Source: Herbaspirillum rhizosphaerae_A
GTDB taxonomy: Bacteria > Pseudomonadota > Gammaproteobacteria > Burkholderiales > Burkholderiaceae_D
Length of the DNA: 64,000 bases
NCBI RefSeq assembly: GCF_046025915.1
Contig: NZ_JAQQFR010000013.1
Coordinates: 62,001 to 126,000 of the forward strand
Direction of reading: 5' to 3'
Position 1 is the first letter of the stretch; each line of letters begins with the position of its first letter. The notes beneath the pieces are model-generated. The model searched no databases and had not been told where the DNA came from. It was given only the letters and a program-made list of their open reading frames with translations. Positions 41,561 to 50,337 of this stretch are shown here, in pieces. Both the position numbers and the translations under genes were made by a program.

Positions 41561-42259
41561 ATGTCTTATGATTTTCAGTTTGCGTTCATCTTTCAGCACA
41601 TGGACAAGCTGTTGTGGGGAGCCTTGCTCACCATTCGGCTCAGTGCGCTGTCGATGATCTGCGGTTTGGCGGTGGGTATCTTTGGGGCGATCGTGAGCAT
41701 TCACGGTTCGGCGCCGGCCCGCTTTGCGGTCACGTCCTATGTGGAGCTGATTCGCAGCACACCTTTCCTGGTGCAGTTGTTCATTATCTTTTTTGGCTTG
41801 CCCGCTGCGGGCGTGCAGGTCGATGCCAATATCGCCGCGCTGGTGGCGATGACGGTCAATCTCGGCGCGTATTCGACCGAGATCGTGCGTGCCGGCATGA
41901 TGGCCGTCCATCCTTCGCAGATCGAAGCGGCGCAGGCGCTGGCGATGACGCGCTGGCAAGTGATTCGCCACGTGGTGCTGACGCCGGCGCTGGAGAAGGT
42001 CTATCCGGCTCTGGCCAGTCAGTTCACGCTGATGATGCTGGCCTCCAGCGTGGTGTCGGCGATCTCTGCCGAGGAGTTGACGGCGAGCGCCAATCTGCTC
42101 GATGCCGAAACCTTCCGCAGCTTTGAAATTTACCTGATCGTGATGGGGCTCTACATTCTGCTGGCGCTGCTGTTTCGCCTCAGTTTCTGGCTCATCGGTC
42201 TGGTTGTGTTTAAACGCCGCCGCCGTCTTGGCGTAGCGCGGCCAAGGGGGAACCGATGA
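41561..42259 (+). CDS. ABC transporter permease, amino-acid (His/Glu/Gln/Arg) type, first
   Basis: A 232-residue inner-membrane permease with about five helices. It carries the HisM-type pattern LLTIRLSALSMICGLAVGIFG, YVELIRSTPFLVQLFI, and the EAA loop EAAQALAMTRWQVIRHVVLTP that docks on the ATPase. The ATG has AAGGAGTAG upstream. The gene stop overlaps the next permease start as ATGA. With its partner it forms the transport channel of the sugar-acid operon. Confidence 0.9.
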   Translation: MSYDFQFAFIFQHMDKLLWGALLTIRLSALSMICGLAVGIFGAIVSIHGSAPARFAVTSYVELIRSTPFLVQLFIIFFGLPAAGVQVDANIAALVAMTVNLGAYSTEIVRAGMMAVHPSQIEAAQALAMTRWQVIRHVVLTPALEKVYPALASQFTLMMLASSVVSAISAEELTASANLLDAETFRSFEIYLIVMGLYILLALLFRLSFWLIGLVVFKRRRRLGVARPRGNR

Positions 42260-42906
42260 TTGCCGAATTTTCCTGGGACCAGTTTGTCTTCTTGTGGGAA
42301 GCCGCGCGCTGGACGGTGTTGTTATCGGTGCTGGCCTTCATCGTCGGCGGGGCCGCAGGTTTCGTCGTTGCGCTGATGCGTACTTCGCATCTGCAGATCT
42401 TGCGCACGTTGTCGGCGGTGTACATCCAGATCATCCAGGGTACGCCGGTGCTGATCATCCTGTTCCTGTCGTTCTACGGGCTGGCGATCTACGGCTTCAA
42501 GTTGCCGCCGATGGTGGCCGCGACGATTGCGATGACGATTTACACGAGTGCTTATCTCGGTGAAATCTGGCGCGGTTGTATCGAAGCCGTACCGGTACCG
42601 CAGTGGGAAGCGTCGACCGCGTTGGCGATGACACGATGGCAGCAATTGCGCTACGTGATTCTGCCGCAGGCGGTGCGTATTTCATTGCCACCGACAGTGG
42701 GTTTCCTGGTGCAGATCGTCAAGAACACATCGATCGCTTCCATTATCGGTCTGGTGGAGTTGACGCAGGCGGGCAAGCTCGTCAGCAATGCAACTTTCCA
42801 GCCCTTCCTCGTATTCCCGATTGTTGCAGCGATTTACTTCATCTTCTGCTATCCGCTGTCGCGCTTCAGTTTTGCCTTAGAAAGGAAATTCCATGCCCAT
42901 CGTTGA
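42256..42906 (+). CDS. ABC transporter permease, amino-acid type, second
   Basis: A 216-residue inner-membrane permease of the same family as the gene before it. YIQIIQGTPVLIILFLSFYG, the EASTALAMTRWQQLRYVILPQ docking loop and a GFLVQIVKNTSIASIIG helix are visible. It is translationally coupled with the first permease (4-base overlap) and with the ATPase gene (14-base overlap). The two permeases should work as a heterodimer. Confidence 0.9.
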   Translation: MIAEFSWDQFVFLWEAARWTVLLSVLAFIVGGAAGFVVALMRTSHLQILRTLSAVYIQIIQGTPVLIILFLSFYGLAIYGFKLPPMVAATIAMTIYTSAYLGEIWRGCIEAVPVPQWEASTALAMTRWQQLRYVILPQAVRISLPPTVGFLVQIVKNTSIASIIGLVELTQAGKLVSNATFQPFLVFPIVAAIYFIFCYPLSRFSFALERKFHAHR

Positions 42907-43627
42907 GATCGAGAACATCACCAAGAGCTTTGGCAGCAACCAGGTCTTGAATGGGATATCGCTGTCCGTCGAGCGCGGGCAGGTCATTGCAATCATCGGA
43001 CGCAGCGGTTCAGGAAAAAGTACGATGCTGCGTTGCATCAACGGTTTGGAGACCATTGATGGTGGTAGCATCAGCGTTGCCGGTCACAAGCTCACCGCAA
43101 AACATGAGCATCTGATCGAGTTGCGCAAGGATGTCGGGATGGTGTTTCAGCACTACAATTTATTCCCGCATCTGACGGTCGAAGAGAACGTCATGCTGTC
43201 GCCGCGCATCGTCAAGAAAGTTGCAACCGAAAAAGCGCGCGAGACGGCGATCAAGGTGTTGAAGCAGGTCGGCCTTGATCACAAGCGCGATGCTTATCCG
43301 GAACAGTTGTCAGGCGGTCAGCAGCAGCGTGTAGCGATTGCGCGTTCGCTGGCGATGGAGCCGCAGGTGATGCTGTTCGATGAAGTCACGTCGGCGTTGG
43401 ATCCTGAGCTGACGCAAGAAGTGCTGAAAGTCATGGAAGAACTCGCCCGAGGAGGAATGACTATGTTGCTCGTCACGCACGAAATGGAATTCGCCCGGCG
43501 CGTCGCCGATCTCACCGTGTTCATGCATCAGGGCAAGGTTTGGGAAACGCGTTCGTCGAAGGAGTTCTTCGCCGATCCGCAAACGCCGGAAGCTCGCCAG
43601 TTTGTCGGCGCCGGCAATATCAAATGA
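42893..43627 (+). CDS. ABC transporter ATP-binding protein, amino-acid type
   Basis: A 244-residue ATPase. Walker A GRSGSGKSTMLR, Q-loop MVFQHYNLFPHL, ABC signature LSGGQQQRVAIARSLA, Walker B VMLFDEVTSALDPEL and the H-loop VTHEMEFA are all present and normal for GlnQ/HisP-like proteins. AGGAAA lies before the ATG. Its stop overlaps the start of the TIM-barrel enzyme as ATGA, so transport and catabolism are expressed together. Confidence 0.93.
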   Translation: MPIVEIENITKSFGSNQVLNGISLSVERGQVIAIIGRSGSGKSTMLRCINGLETIDGGSISVAGHKLTAKHEHLIELRKDVGMVFQHYNLFPHLTVEENVMLSPRIVKKVATEKARETAIKVLKQVGLDHKRDAYPEQLSGGQQQRVAIARSLAMEPQVMLFDEVTSALDPELTQEVLKVMEELARGGMTMLLVTHEMEFARRVADLTVFMHQGKVWETRSSKEFFADPQTPEARQFVGAGNIK

Positions 43628-44370
43628 AAACCCCGGTACTGGTCGCGGCTTCTGCTTATGGCGCAGATTTTGTGCGCCAGGTCGGCCATGCGCATCTGAT
43701 TCCCATCGTTGCGTCGGCTGGTGCGGCAGGGTTGGAAATCCGCCGTGAGTTGTTTGCCGAGTTGCCGGATTTTGACGAGCTGCACGCGCTATTGGTGAAG
43801 CACAAGCTGTTCTCTGTGTATTCGGCGCCGATCGAATTGTTCCGCAAGGACGGTTCGCTGGCGCGCGATGAGCTGGACGAGGTGATGGGCGAGGCGCAGC
43901 AACTGCAGTCACGTTTCCTGAAGGTGTCGCTGGGACATTTTTCGCCGTCCAGCAACATGCTGGACTGGTCGCGCTTTGTGGCGCAGGCTCCTGTGCCTTT
44001 GTTGCTGGAGAACGACCAGACCGAACATGGCGGCAAGCTGGAGTCGATCGCCAATTTCTTGGCGGTGTGTGCCGGTACCGGCGTGCCGGTCGGCATGACC
44101 TTCGACATGGGCAACTGGCGCTGGAGCGGTGTCGATGCAGAAGTGGCCGCGCGTACGCTTGCAGGGCACGTGCAATACGTGCACTGCAAGGGTGTGTGGA
44201 ATGACAAGGGCAAGCTCAAGGCGATTCCGCTGGATGAGGATGACGCCGTCTGGCGGCGCTTGTTCTCGCATTTTCCACGCGGTGTGCAACGGGCGATCGA
44301 GTTTCCCATTATCGGCAAGGATCTGGAAGCAGTGACCCGCGACTATGTGGCGATGCTGGCTTCGGCATAG
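43624..44370 (+). CDS. Xylose-isomerase-like TIM-barrel protein (KguE-like)
   Basis: A 248-residue protein of the sugar-phosphate isomerase/epimerase (AP endonuclease-like) TIM-barrel family. Likely metal or substrate-binding acidic residues are in EIRRELF, LLLENDQTEHGG and MTFDMGNWRW, with VHCKGVWND. In Pseudomonas, KguE is the same kind of protein and is the first enzyme gene of the 2-ketogluconate operon, though its reaction is not firmly known. Here it sits directly before a PfkB kinase and a 2-hydroxyacid dehydrogenase, giving the KguE-KguK-KguD set. Confidence 0.8.
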   Translation: MKTPVLVAASAYGADFVRQVGHAHLIPIVASAGAAGLEIRRELFAELPDFDELHALLVKHKLFSVYSAPIELFRKDGSLARDELDEVMGEAQQLQSRFLKVSLGHFSPSSNMLDWSRFVAQAPVPLLLENDQTEHGGKLESIANFLAVCAGTGVPVGMTFDMGNWRWSGVDAEVAARTLAGHVQYVHCKGVWNDKGKLKAIPLDEDDAVWRRLFSHFPRGVQRAIEFPIIGKDLEAVTRDYVAMLASA

Positions 44371-44429
44371 TTTTTTGCCGATTGAGATCTTCTGCACGAC
44401 ACCATCAGAATCCATCAGAAAGAAAATAA

Positions 44430-45377
44430 ATGACGCAAGCACAACTGGACGTCGTCACGTACGGCGAAGCATTGGCATTGTTTGTTGCAGATGAAGTCGG
44501 CGATTTTGCCGATGTAGAAAAATACACGCGTCGCCTGGCCGGCGCAGAAACCAACGTCGCTATCGGTTTGTCGCGCCTTGGTCTGAAAGTCGGCTGGGTC
44601 AGCCGCGTCGGTAACGATTCCTTCGGTCGTTTCATTCGCAAGCGCGTAGCGCAAGAGGGCGTCGATGTCAGTCACGTCGCCACCGACATGGAGTTCCGCA
44701 CAGCAATTCAACTCAAGGCGAAAGCCGTCGATGGCGCCGATCCGGCGATTGAGTACTATCGCAAGGGTTCTGCCGCCAGTCATTTGTCGCAAGTCGATTT
44801 CGATGAATCCTACTTTGGCGGCGCCCGCCATTTGCATGCCACGGGTATTGCTGCGGCGTTGTCGGCCAGCACGATGGCGTTTGCCCATCAGGCGCTGGAT
44901 TTCATGCGCGCCAAAGGCAAGACGATTTCCTTCGATCCCAATTTGCGTCCCATGCTATGGCCATCGCAGGAAGTGATGGCGCAGAAGCTCAACGAGTTGG
45001 CGTTCAAGGCGGATTGGGTGTTGCCTGGGCTGAGCGAGGGGAAGATTCTTACCGGTTACAGCGAGCCACGCGACATCGCTGCGTTCTATCTGGAAAAAGG
45101 CGTCAAGCAGGTTGTGATCAAGCTGGGTGCGGAGGGCGCGTATTTTCGCAATGCCAGTGAAGAGGGTGTGGTTACCGGCGTTGAAGTTAAAGAGGTCATC
45201 GACACGGTTGGTGCCGGTGACGGCTTTGCGGTTGGTGTGATCAGCGGTTTGCTGGAAGGACTTTCAATGCCGGAGGCCGTGATGCGCGGCAATCGTATCG
45301 GTGCGTTTGCGATCCAGGTCGTGGGCGATATGGAAGGTTTGCCGACACGTGCGCAATTGAATGCCGCCTCGGTTTGA
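44430..45377 (+). CDS. PfkB-family sugar-acid kinase (KguK/KdgK-like)
   Basis: A 315-residue ribokinase-fold enzyme. The N-terminal AGAETNVAIGLSRLGL and C-terminal DTVGAGDGFAVGVISG with catalytic Asp are the two PfkB signatures. Similarity is highest to 2-dehydro-3-deoxygluconate kinases and 2-ketogluconate kinases. Because it is followed by a KguD-like reductase and preceded by a KguE-like protein, phosphorylation of 2-ketogluconate at C6 is the best guess; KDG is the main alternative. Confidence 0.85.
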   Translation: MTQAQLDVVTYGEALALFVADEVGDFADVEKYTRRLAGAETNVAIGLSRLGLKVGWVSRVGNDSFGRFIRKRVAQEGVDVSHVATDMEFRTAIQLKAKAVDGADPAIEYYRKGSAASHLSQVDFDESYFGGARHLHATGIAAALSASTMAFAHQALDFMRAKGKTISFDPNLRPMLWPSQEVMAQKLNELAFKADWVLPGLSEGKILTGYSEPRDIAAFYLEKGVKQVVIKLGAEGAYFRNASEEGVVTGVEVKEVIDTVGAGDGFAVGVISGLLEGLSMPEAVMRGNRIGAFAIQVVGDMEGLPTRAQLNAASV

Positions 45378-45410
45378 TGACTACGCTTAACGTTATATAG
45401 AGAATCTGAA

Positions 45411-46370
45411 ATGAAACAGCATGTCGTCGTGTACAAGTCCTTGCCTGCGGATCTTCAGGATCGTCTTGAGTCGGAGTTCGAAGTCACCAGCTTTGAGAGC
45501 ATCAATGCCGGTAATCGGGAGGCATTTATCGCGGCGCTGGGGACTGCGCACGGCATGATCGGCGCCAGTCTGCCGATCACCAACGACATGCTCGACGGTG
45601 CGCCCTTGCTGACGATTGCATCGACTATTTCGGTTGGCGTCGACAACTTTGATCTGGCGTATTTTCGCAGGCGCGGCCTGATGCTGGCGCATACGCCGGG
45701 CGTGCTCAACGAAGCGACGGCTGACACGATCTTTTCGCTGATTCTCGCTAGTGCGCGGCGCATTGTGGAGTTGGCTGAACTCGTCAAGGCAGGGAAGTGG
45801 ACTGGCAGCATCGGCGAATCGTTGTTCGGCGTGAACGTCCATGGAAAGACATTGGGGATGCTTGGTATGGGGCGTATCGGCAGTGCCGTCGCGCGACGCG
45901 CGCATCATGGCTTCGGCATGAAGATCATCTATCACAATACCCGGCCCAATCCAGAAGCGGAAAAAGAGCTGGCGGCGACTTATGTATCGCGCGAAGAATT
46001 GTTCCGGCAGGCTGATTTCGTATGCCCGATGTTGCCGCTGACGCCACAGACCGAGCGTACGATCGGTGCGCAGGAATTTTCGCTGATGAAGGCGAGTGCG
46101 ATTTTCATCAATGCTTCGCGCGGCAAGATCGTCGATGAAGCGGCGCTGATTGATGCTTTGAGGAAAAAGACGATCTACGGGGCAGGGCTGGATGTTTTCG
46201 AGAAAGAGCCATTGTCGGCGGACTCTCCTTTGTTGCAGTTGCCTAATGTGGTGGCGCTTCCGCATATTGGCTCCGCCACGCACGAAACACGACGTGCCAT
46301 GGCCGAGCTGGCCGTGCAGAATCTGATCGATGGATTGCGCGGTGCACAACCGCAGCATCTGGCTGTTTAA
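45411..46370 (+). CDS. D-2-hydroxyacid dehydrogenase (KguD / GhrB-like)
   Basis: A 319-residue NAD(P)-dependent enzyme. The dinucleotide-binding GMLGMGRIGSAVARRA, the catalytic Arg in NASRGKIVDE, the acidic residue in DVFEKEPL and the His in LPHIGSATHE are complete. It belongs to the glyoxylate/2-ketogluconate reductase branch. In the kgu pathway KguD reduces 2-keto-6-phosphogluconate to 6-phosphogluconate, feeding the Entner-Doudoroff or pentose-phosphate route. It is the last gene of the operon, 33 bases after the kinase. Confidence 0.86.
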   Translation: MKQHVVVYKSLPADLQDRLESEFEVTSFESINAGNREAFIAALGTAHGMIGASLPITNDMLDGAPLLTIASTISVGVDNFDLAYFRRRGLMLAHTPGVLNEATADTIFSLILASARRIVELAELVKAGKWTGSIGESLFGVNVHGKTLGMLGMGRIGSAVARRAHHGFGMKIIYHNTRPNPEAEKELAATYVSREELFRQADFVCPMLPLTPQTERTIGAQEFSLMKASAIFINASRGKIVDEAALIDALRKKTIYGAGLDVFEKEPLSADSPLLQLPNVVALPHIGSATHETRRAMAELAVQNLIDGLRGAQPQHLAV

Positions 46371-46408
46371 GCTTTTCCCGTTATCGCAAACTGAATCTTC
46401 AGCAACGC

Positions 46409-46436
46409 CATCCGGCAGATTTGACCTTGCCGGATG
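46409..46436 (+). terminator. Hairpin after the sugar-acid operon
   Basis: CATCCGGCA and TGCCGGATG form a perfect 9-bp stem (46409-46417 / 46428-46436) with a 10-base loop, 39 bases after the dehydrogenase stop. No U-tract follows, so termination here is only suggested. Confidence 0.5.
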
Positions 46437-46570
46437 CGCTCCGGAAAAATCATTCAAAAAGCAATCCAGGGGACTTTCGCTGCGGCGATTTAGTGTGTAT
46501 GCTTCACACATTAAAAAGAACGATCGTGCTAAATTTGAGTGGTGTCCAGCTTTTGCGCCGCTTTTGCTTT

Positions 46571-46576
46571 TATAAT
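46571..46576 (+). promoter_or_regulatory. Likely -10 element of the etfBA promoter
   Basis: A perfect TATAAT lies 51 bases before the etfB start. No good -35 is found at 16-18 bases. A 5-bp inverted repeat TGTGT-N7-ACACA (46494-46510) lies about 60 bases further upstream and could bind an activator. Confidence 0.5.
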
Positions 46577-46626
46577 CACCGTTCAGTTAACGTTTACGTC
46601 AATTCGTTTTTTCCAAGGACCAGGCG

Positions 46627-47382
46627 ATGAAAGTATTAGTCCCCGTCAAGCGGGTAGTAGATTACAACGTCAAAGTACGCGTCAAATCCGACGGCAGCGG
46701 TGTGGACATCGCCAACGTCAAAATGTCGATGAACCCTTTCGACGAAATCGCGGTGGAAGAAGCCACGCGTTTGAAAGAAGGTGGCAAGGTCACCGAAGTG
46801 ATCGCTGTTTCCTGCGGCGTCACGCAATGCCAGGAAACTCTGCGCACCGCCATGGCCATCGGCGCTGATCGCGGCATTCTGGTTGAAACCACGGCTGACC
46901 TCGACCTGCAACCTCTGGCTGTGGCCAAGCTGCTGAAGGCGCTGGCAGACAAGGAACAACCGCAACTGATCATCCTCGGCAAGCAAGCCATCGACGACGA
47001 CTCCAACCAGACTGGCCAGATGCTGGCAGCGATGCTGGGTTGGCCGCAAGCGACGTTTGCATCCAAGGTTGTGCTGGAAGATGGCAAGGTCTCCGTGACT
47101 CGCGAAGTCGACGGCGGCCTGGAAACACTGGCGCTGACTCTGCCAGCAATCGTGACGACCGACCTGCGCTTGAACGAACCGCGCTACGTCACGCTGCCGA
47201 ACATCATGAAGGCCAAGAAGAAGACTCTGGATATCGTCAAGCCGGAAGACTTGGGTGTCGACGTCGCTCCGCGCGTCAAGACTCTCAAAGTCACCGAGCC
47301 GCCAAAGCGCAGTGCAGGCGTGAAAGTGCCTGACGTCGCAACCTTGGTTGCGAAACTCAAAAACGAAGCCAAAGTCATCTAA
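46627..47382 (+). CDS. etfB: Electron transfer flavoprotein beta subunit
   Basis: A 251-residue EtfB. It begins MKVLVPVKRVVDYNVKVRVK and contains MSMNPFDEIAVEEATRLKE, the AMP-binding GKQAIDDDSNQTGQMLAAML region (read in part) and the C-terminal signature VTREVDGGLETLAL. With EtfA it carries electrons from acyl-CoA dehydrogenases to the ubiquinone oxidoreductase. It is directly followed by etfA (12-base gap) and an acyl-CoA dehydrogenase gene. Confidence 0.95.
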   Translation: MKVLVPVKRVVDYNVKVRVKSDGSGVDIANVKMSMNPFDEIAVEEATRLKEGGKVTEVIAVSCGVTQCQETLRTAMAIGADRGILVETTADLDLQPLAVAKLLKALADKEQPQLIILGKQAIDDDSNQTGQMLAAMLGWPQATFASKVVLEDGKVSVTREVDGGLETLALTLPAIVTTDLRLNEPRYVTLPNIMKAKKKTLDIVKPEDLGVDVAPRVKTLKVTEPPKRSAGVKVPDVATLVAKLKNEAKVI

Positions 47383-47394
47383 GGAAGAGACAAC

Positions 47395-48324
47395 ATGACC
47401 GCACTCGTCATTGCAGAACACGACAATGTCAGCCTGAAAGGCAGCACATTGAACACCGTTACCGCCGCAGCTCAGGCCGGCGGCGACGTCCATATCCTGG
47501 TCGCAGGCCACAACGCTAAGGCTGCCGCTGATGCCGCCGCGCAAATCGCCGGCGTGTCGAAGGTCTTGCTGGCCGATGCACCGCAATTTGCCGATGGTCT
47601 CGCCGAAAACGTTGCCGAGCAAGCGCTGGCGATCGCCAAGGATTACACCCACATCCTTGCGCCGGCGACCGCTTACGGCAAGAACATCCTGCCGCGCGTA
47701 GCCGCCAAGCTGGATGTGGCGCAGATTTCGGAAATCACCAAGGTCGACAGCGCCGACACCTTCGAGCGTCCGATCTATGCCGGTAACGCTATCGCTACCG
47801 TGCAATCGTCCGATAGCATCAAGGTCATTACCGTGCGTACCACTGGTTTCGACGCCGCCGCTACCGGTGGCAGCGCCGCAGTAGAATCGCTGACGGCAGT
47901 GGCCGACTCCGGTAAGTCCAGCTTCGTCTCGCGCGAAGTGGCCAAGTCGGATCGTCCGGAACTGACTGCTGCCAAGATCATCGTTTCCGGTGGTCGCGGC
48001 ATGGGTTCGTCGGAAAGCTTCAAGATCCTCGAGCCGCTGGCAGACAAGCTCAACGCCGCGATGGGCGCATCCCGCGCTGCTGTCGACGCCGGTTACGTGC
48101 CGAACGACTGGCAAGTCGGTCAGACCGGCAAGATCGTCGCACCGCAGCTGTATATCGCCGTCGGTATTTCCGGCGCGATCCAGCATTTGGCCGGTATGAA
48201 GGATTCCAAGGTGATCGTCGCGATCAACAAGGATGAAGAAGCGCCGATCTTCTCGGTGGCGGACTACGGCATCGTCGGCGATTTGTTCGAGATCGTGCCT
48301 GAGTTGGTCAAGCAACTGGGTTGA
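47395..48324 (+). CDS. etfA: Electron transfer flavoprotein alpha subunit
   Basis: A 309-residue EtfA. The FAD-binding C-terminal domain is clear: SGGRGMGSSESFKILEPLAD, SRAAVDAGYVPNDWQVGQTG and LYIAVGISGAIQHLAGM. The N-terminal domain starts ALVIAEHDNVSLKGSTLNTV. AGGAAGAG lies before the ATG. It forms the heterodimeric ETF with etfB, giving the cell a common acceptor for beta-oxidation dehydrogenases such as the one encoded next. Confidence 0.95.
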   Translation: MTALVIAEHDNVSLKGSTLNTVTAAAQAGGDVHILVAGHNAKAAADAAAQIAGVSKVLLADAPQFADGLAENVAEQALAIAKDYTHILAPATAYGKNILPRVAAKLDVAQISEITKVDSADTFERPIYAGNAIATVQSSDSIKVITVRTTGFDAAATGGSAAVESLTAVADSGKSSFVSREVAKSDRPELTAAKIIVSGGRGMGSSESFKILEPLADKLNAAMGASRAAVDAGYVPNDWQVGQTGKIVAPQLYIAVGISGAIQHLAGMKDSKVIVAINKDEEAPIFSVADYGIVGDLFEIVPELVKQLG

Positions 48325-48333
48325 TTCAAAAAA

Positions 48334-48358
48334 CGGCCCCGCCAGTTTGACGGGGTCG
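48334..48358 (+). terminator. Hairpin after etfA
   Basis: CGGCCCCG and CGGGGTCG form an 8-bp stem with one G-T pair around a 9-base loop, 10 bases after the etfA stop. AAAAAA precedes it and AATAATTTC follows, so it is a better terminator on the minus strand than on the plus strand. It may give partial termination before the dehydrogenase gene. Confidence 0.5.
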
Positions 48359-48458
48359 AATAATTTCAAGCACTACAGAAGCGTTGCAGAAATGTTGCAG
48401 AGACGCTGAGCGCAACAAGAGATTGCGTACACAAGGAATCAGAGATCAGGAGTCGGAG

Positions 48459-50261
48459 ATGAGCTACGTCGCACCAGTGAAAGATATGCTGTTCGTCATG
48501 AACGAACTGGCAGGATTGTCGGAAGTCAACGCATTGCCGCATTGCGAAGACGCGACGCCGGAAACCGTGGAAGCCATTCTGGAAGAGAATGCCAAATTCT
48601 GTGGCGAGGTTGTGGCGCCGCTCAATCATTCCGCCGATAAAGATCCAAGCGCATGGAGCGACGGCAAGGTCACAACCAGCAAAGGCTTTAAGGAGGCCTT
48701 TAAGCAATTCGGCGAAGCCGGCTGGCAGGGTGTGCAACATCCTGTTGAGTTCGGCGGCCAAGGCTTGCCTAAGCTGGTGGCAACGCCCTGTATCGAAATG
48801 CTCAACTCGGCCAATCTCTCGTTTGCCTTGTGCCCATTGCTGACGGACGGCACCATTGAAGCGCTGATGACCGCCGGTACCGAAGAGCAAAAAAATACTT
48901 ACCTGACCAATTTCATCTCCGGCAAGTGGACCGGTACGATGAATTTGACTGAGCCGCAAGCCGGCTCGGATCTGGCACTGGTGCGCACACGTGCGGTGCC
49001 GCAGGGCGACGGCACGTTCAAGCTTTCCGGGACCAAGATTTTCATCACCTACGGTGAGCACGATATGGCCGAAAACATCGTCCATCTGGTGCTGGCGCGT
49101 ACGCCGGATGCACCGGAAGGCGTGAAGGGCATTTCGCTCTTCATCGTTCCGAAGTTTTTGGTCAAGCCGGATGGCTCGCTGGGCGAGCGCAATGACGTGC
49201 ACTGTGTCTCCATCGAGCACAAGCTGGGCATCAAGGCCAGCCCGACTGCAGTATTGCAGTTCGGCGATCATGGCGGTGCTGTCGGCATGCTGGTCGGCGA
49301 AGAAAATCGCGGTCTGGAATACATGTTCATCATGATGAATGCCGCGCGTTTCGCGGTCGGCATTCAAGGCATCAGCGTTGCTGAACGCGCCTATCAGAAA
49401 GCGGTGGCCTATGCGAAGGATCGCGTGCAATCGCGCGATCTGGCAGGTTCAGCCGGCGCGGTCACGATCATTCATCAGCCGGATGTGCGCCGCATGCTGA
49501 TGTCGATGCGCTCCCAGGTGGAGGCCGCGCGTGCGTTGGCTTACGTCGCTGCTGCGGCCTCCGATGCCGGTCATCATCATCCCGATGAAGCGACGCGCAA
49601 AGCCAGTCAGGCTTGCTATGAATATCTGGTGCCTATCGTCAAGGGCTGGTCGACCGAGTTGTCGATTGATGTGACCTCAACCGGCGTGCAAGTGCATGGC
49701 GGCATGGGCTTCATCGAAGAAACCGGCGCCGCGCAGTATTACCGCGATGCGCGCATCCTCGCGATTTACGAAGGTACGACTGCGATTCAGGCCAACGATC
49801 TGGTCGGCCGCAAAACGGCGCGTGACGGCGGCGCAGTTGCCAAGGGCATCATTTCCCAAATTCACAAGACAGAATCAGCCTTGTCAGTTGCTGCAGCCGG
49901 AGAGTTCGGCGACGATCTGCAGGCGATTCGCAAGCGCCTGGTCGATGGCGCGCGCTCGTTGGACGAGGTGGTCAATTACGTTGTCGCCAACATCAAGACC
50001 GATATCAAAGGTGTGTTCTCAGGCAGCGTGCCTTACCTGAAGCTGGCTGGTGTGGTGCTTGGTGGATGGCAGATGGCGCGGGCTGCTCTGGTGGCGGTGG
50101 ACAAGCTGAAAGCAGGAGAGGGCGACGCGCAGTTCTATAAAGCCAAGATTGCAACGGCGCGCTTCTATGCTGATCACGTGCTGACCCAAGCTGCTTCGTT
50201 GCGCGCTTCAATTGTCGAAGGCAGCGCCGGTGTCATGGCGTTGACTGAAGCGCAGTTCTGA
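48459..50261 (+). CDS. Acyl-CoA dehydrogenase, long form (DmdC/FadE-like)
   Basis: A 600-residue flavoprotein from the ATG at 48459 (GGAG nearby). The acyl-CoA dehydrogenase core has MNLTEPQAGSDLALVRT and FSLTGTKIFITYG-like sequence (here KLSGTKIFITYGEHD), the C-terminal helical domain with VHGGMGFIEETGAAQYYRDA and IYEGTTAIQANDLVGRK. The extra ~100 C-terminal residues place it in the group of 3-methylmercaptopropionyl-CoA dehydrogenase (DmdC)-like and other long ACADs. The substrate is unknown. The position after etfBA fits transfer of electrons to that ETF. Confidence 0.88.
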   Translation: MSYVAPVKDMLFVMNELAGLSEVNALPHCEDATPETVEAILEENAKFCGEVVAPLNHSADKDPSAWSDGKVTTSKGFKEAFKQFGEAGWQGVQHPVEFGGQGLPKLVATPCIEMLNSANLSFALCPLLTDGTIEALMTAGTEEQKNTYLTNFISGKWTGTMNLTEPQAGSDLALVRTRAVPQGDGTFKLSGTKIFITYGEHDMAENIVHLVLARTPDAPEGVKGISLFIVPKFLVKPDGSLGERNDVHCVSIEHKLGIKASPTAVLQFGDHGGAVGMLVGEENRGLEYMFIMMNAARFAVGIQGISVAERAYQKAVAYAKDRVQSRDLAGSAGAVTIIHQPDVRRMLMSMRSQVEAARALAYVAAAASDAGHHHPDEATRKASQACYEYLVPIVKGWSTELSIDVTSTGVQVHGGMGFIEETGAAQYYRDARILAIYEGTTAIQANDLVGRKTARDGGAVAKGIISQIHKTESALSVAAAGEFGDDLQAIRKRLVDGARSLDEVVNYVVANIKTDIKGVFSGSVPYLKLAGVVLGGWQMARAALVAVDKLKAGEGDAQFYKAKIATARFYADHVLTQAASLRASIVEGSAGVMALTEAQF

Positions 50262-50271
50262 TTCAGCCAGG

Positions 50272-50293
50272 CTTGCCGGAGCGATCCGGCAAG
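50272..50293 (+). terminator. Hairpin after the acyl-CoA dehydrogenase
   Basis: CTTGCCGGA and TCCGGCAAG are a perfect 9-bp stem with the tetraloop GCGA (a GNRA loop), 10 bases after the stop codon. There is no U-tract. It lies between convergent genes. Confidence 0.6.
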
Positions 50294-50337
50294 TCCATGA
50301 CTGTTAATGTTTCAAAGATAGTACAGCAGCGAAAATC

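Noticed and set aside
40334..41971. A 545-codon minus-strand frame across the binding protein, repeat and permease.
   Set aside because: It runs through intergenic repeat sequence and has no family pattern; the plus-strand genes are secure.
46636..48369. A 577-codon minus-strand frame opposite etfB and etfA.
   Set aside because: It spans two clearly recognised genes and their gap and lacks any domain pattern.
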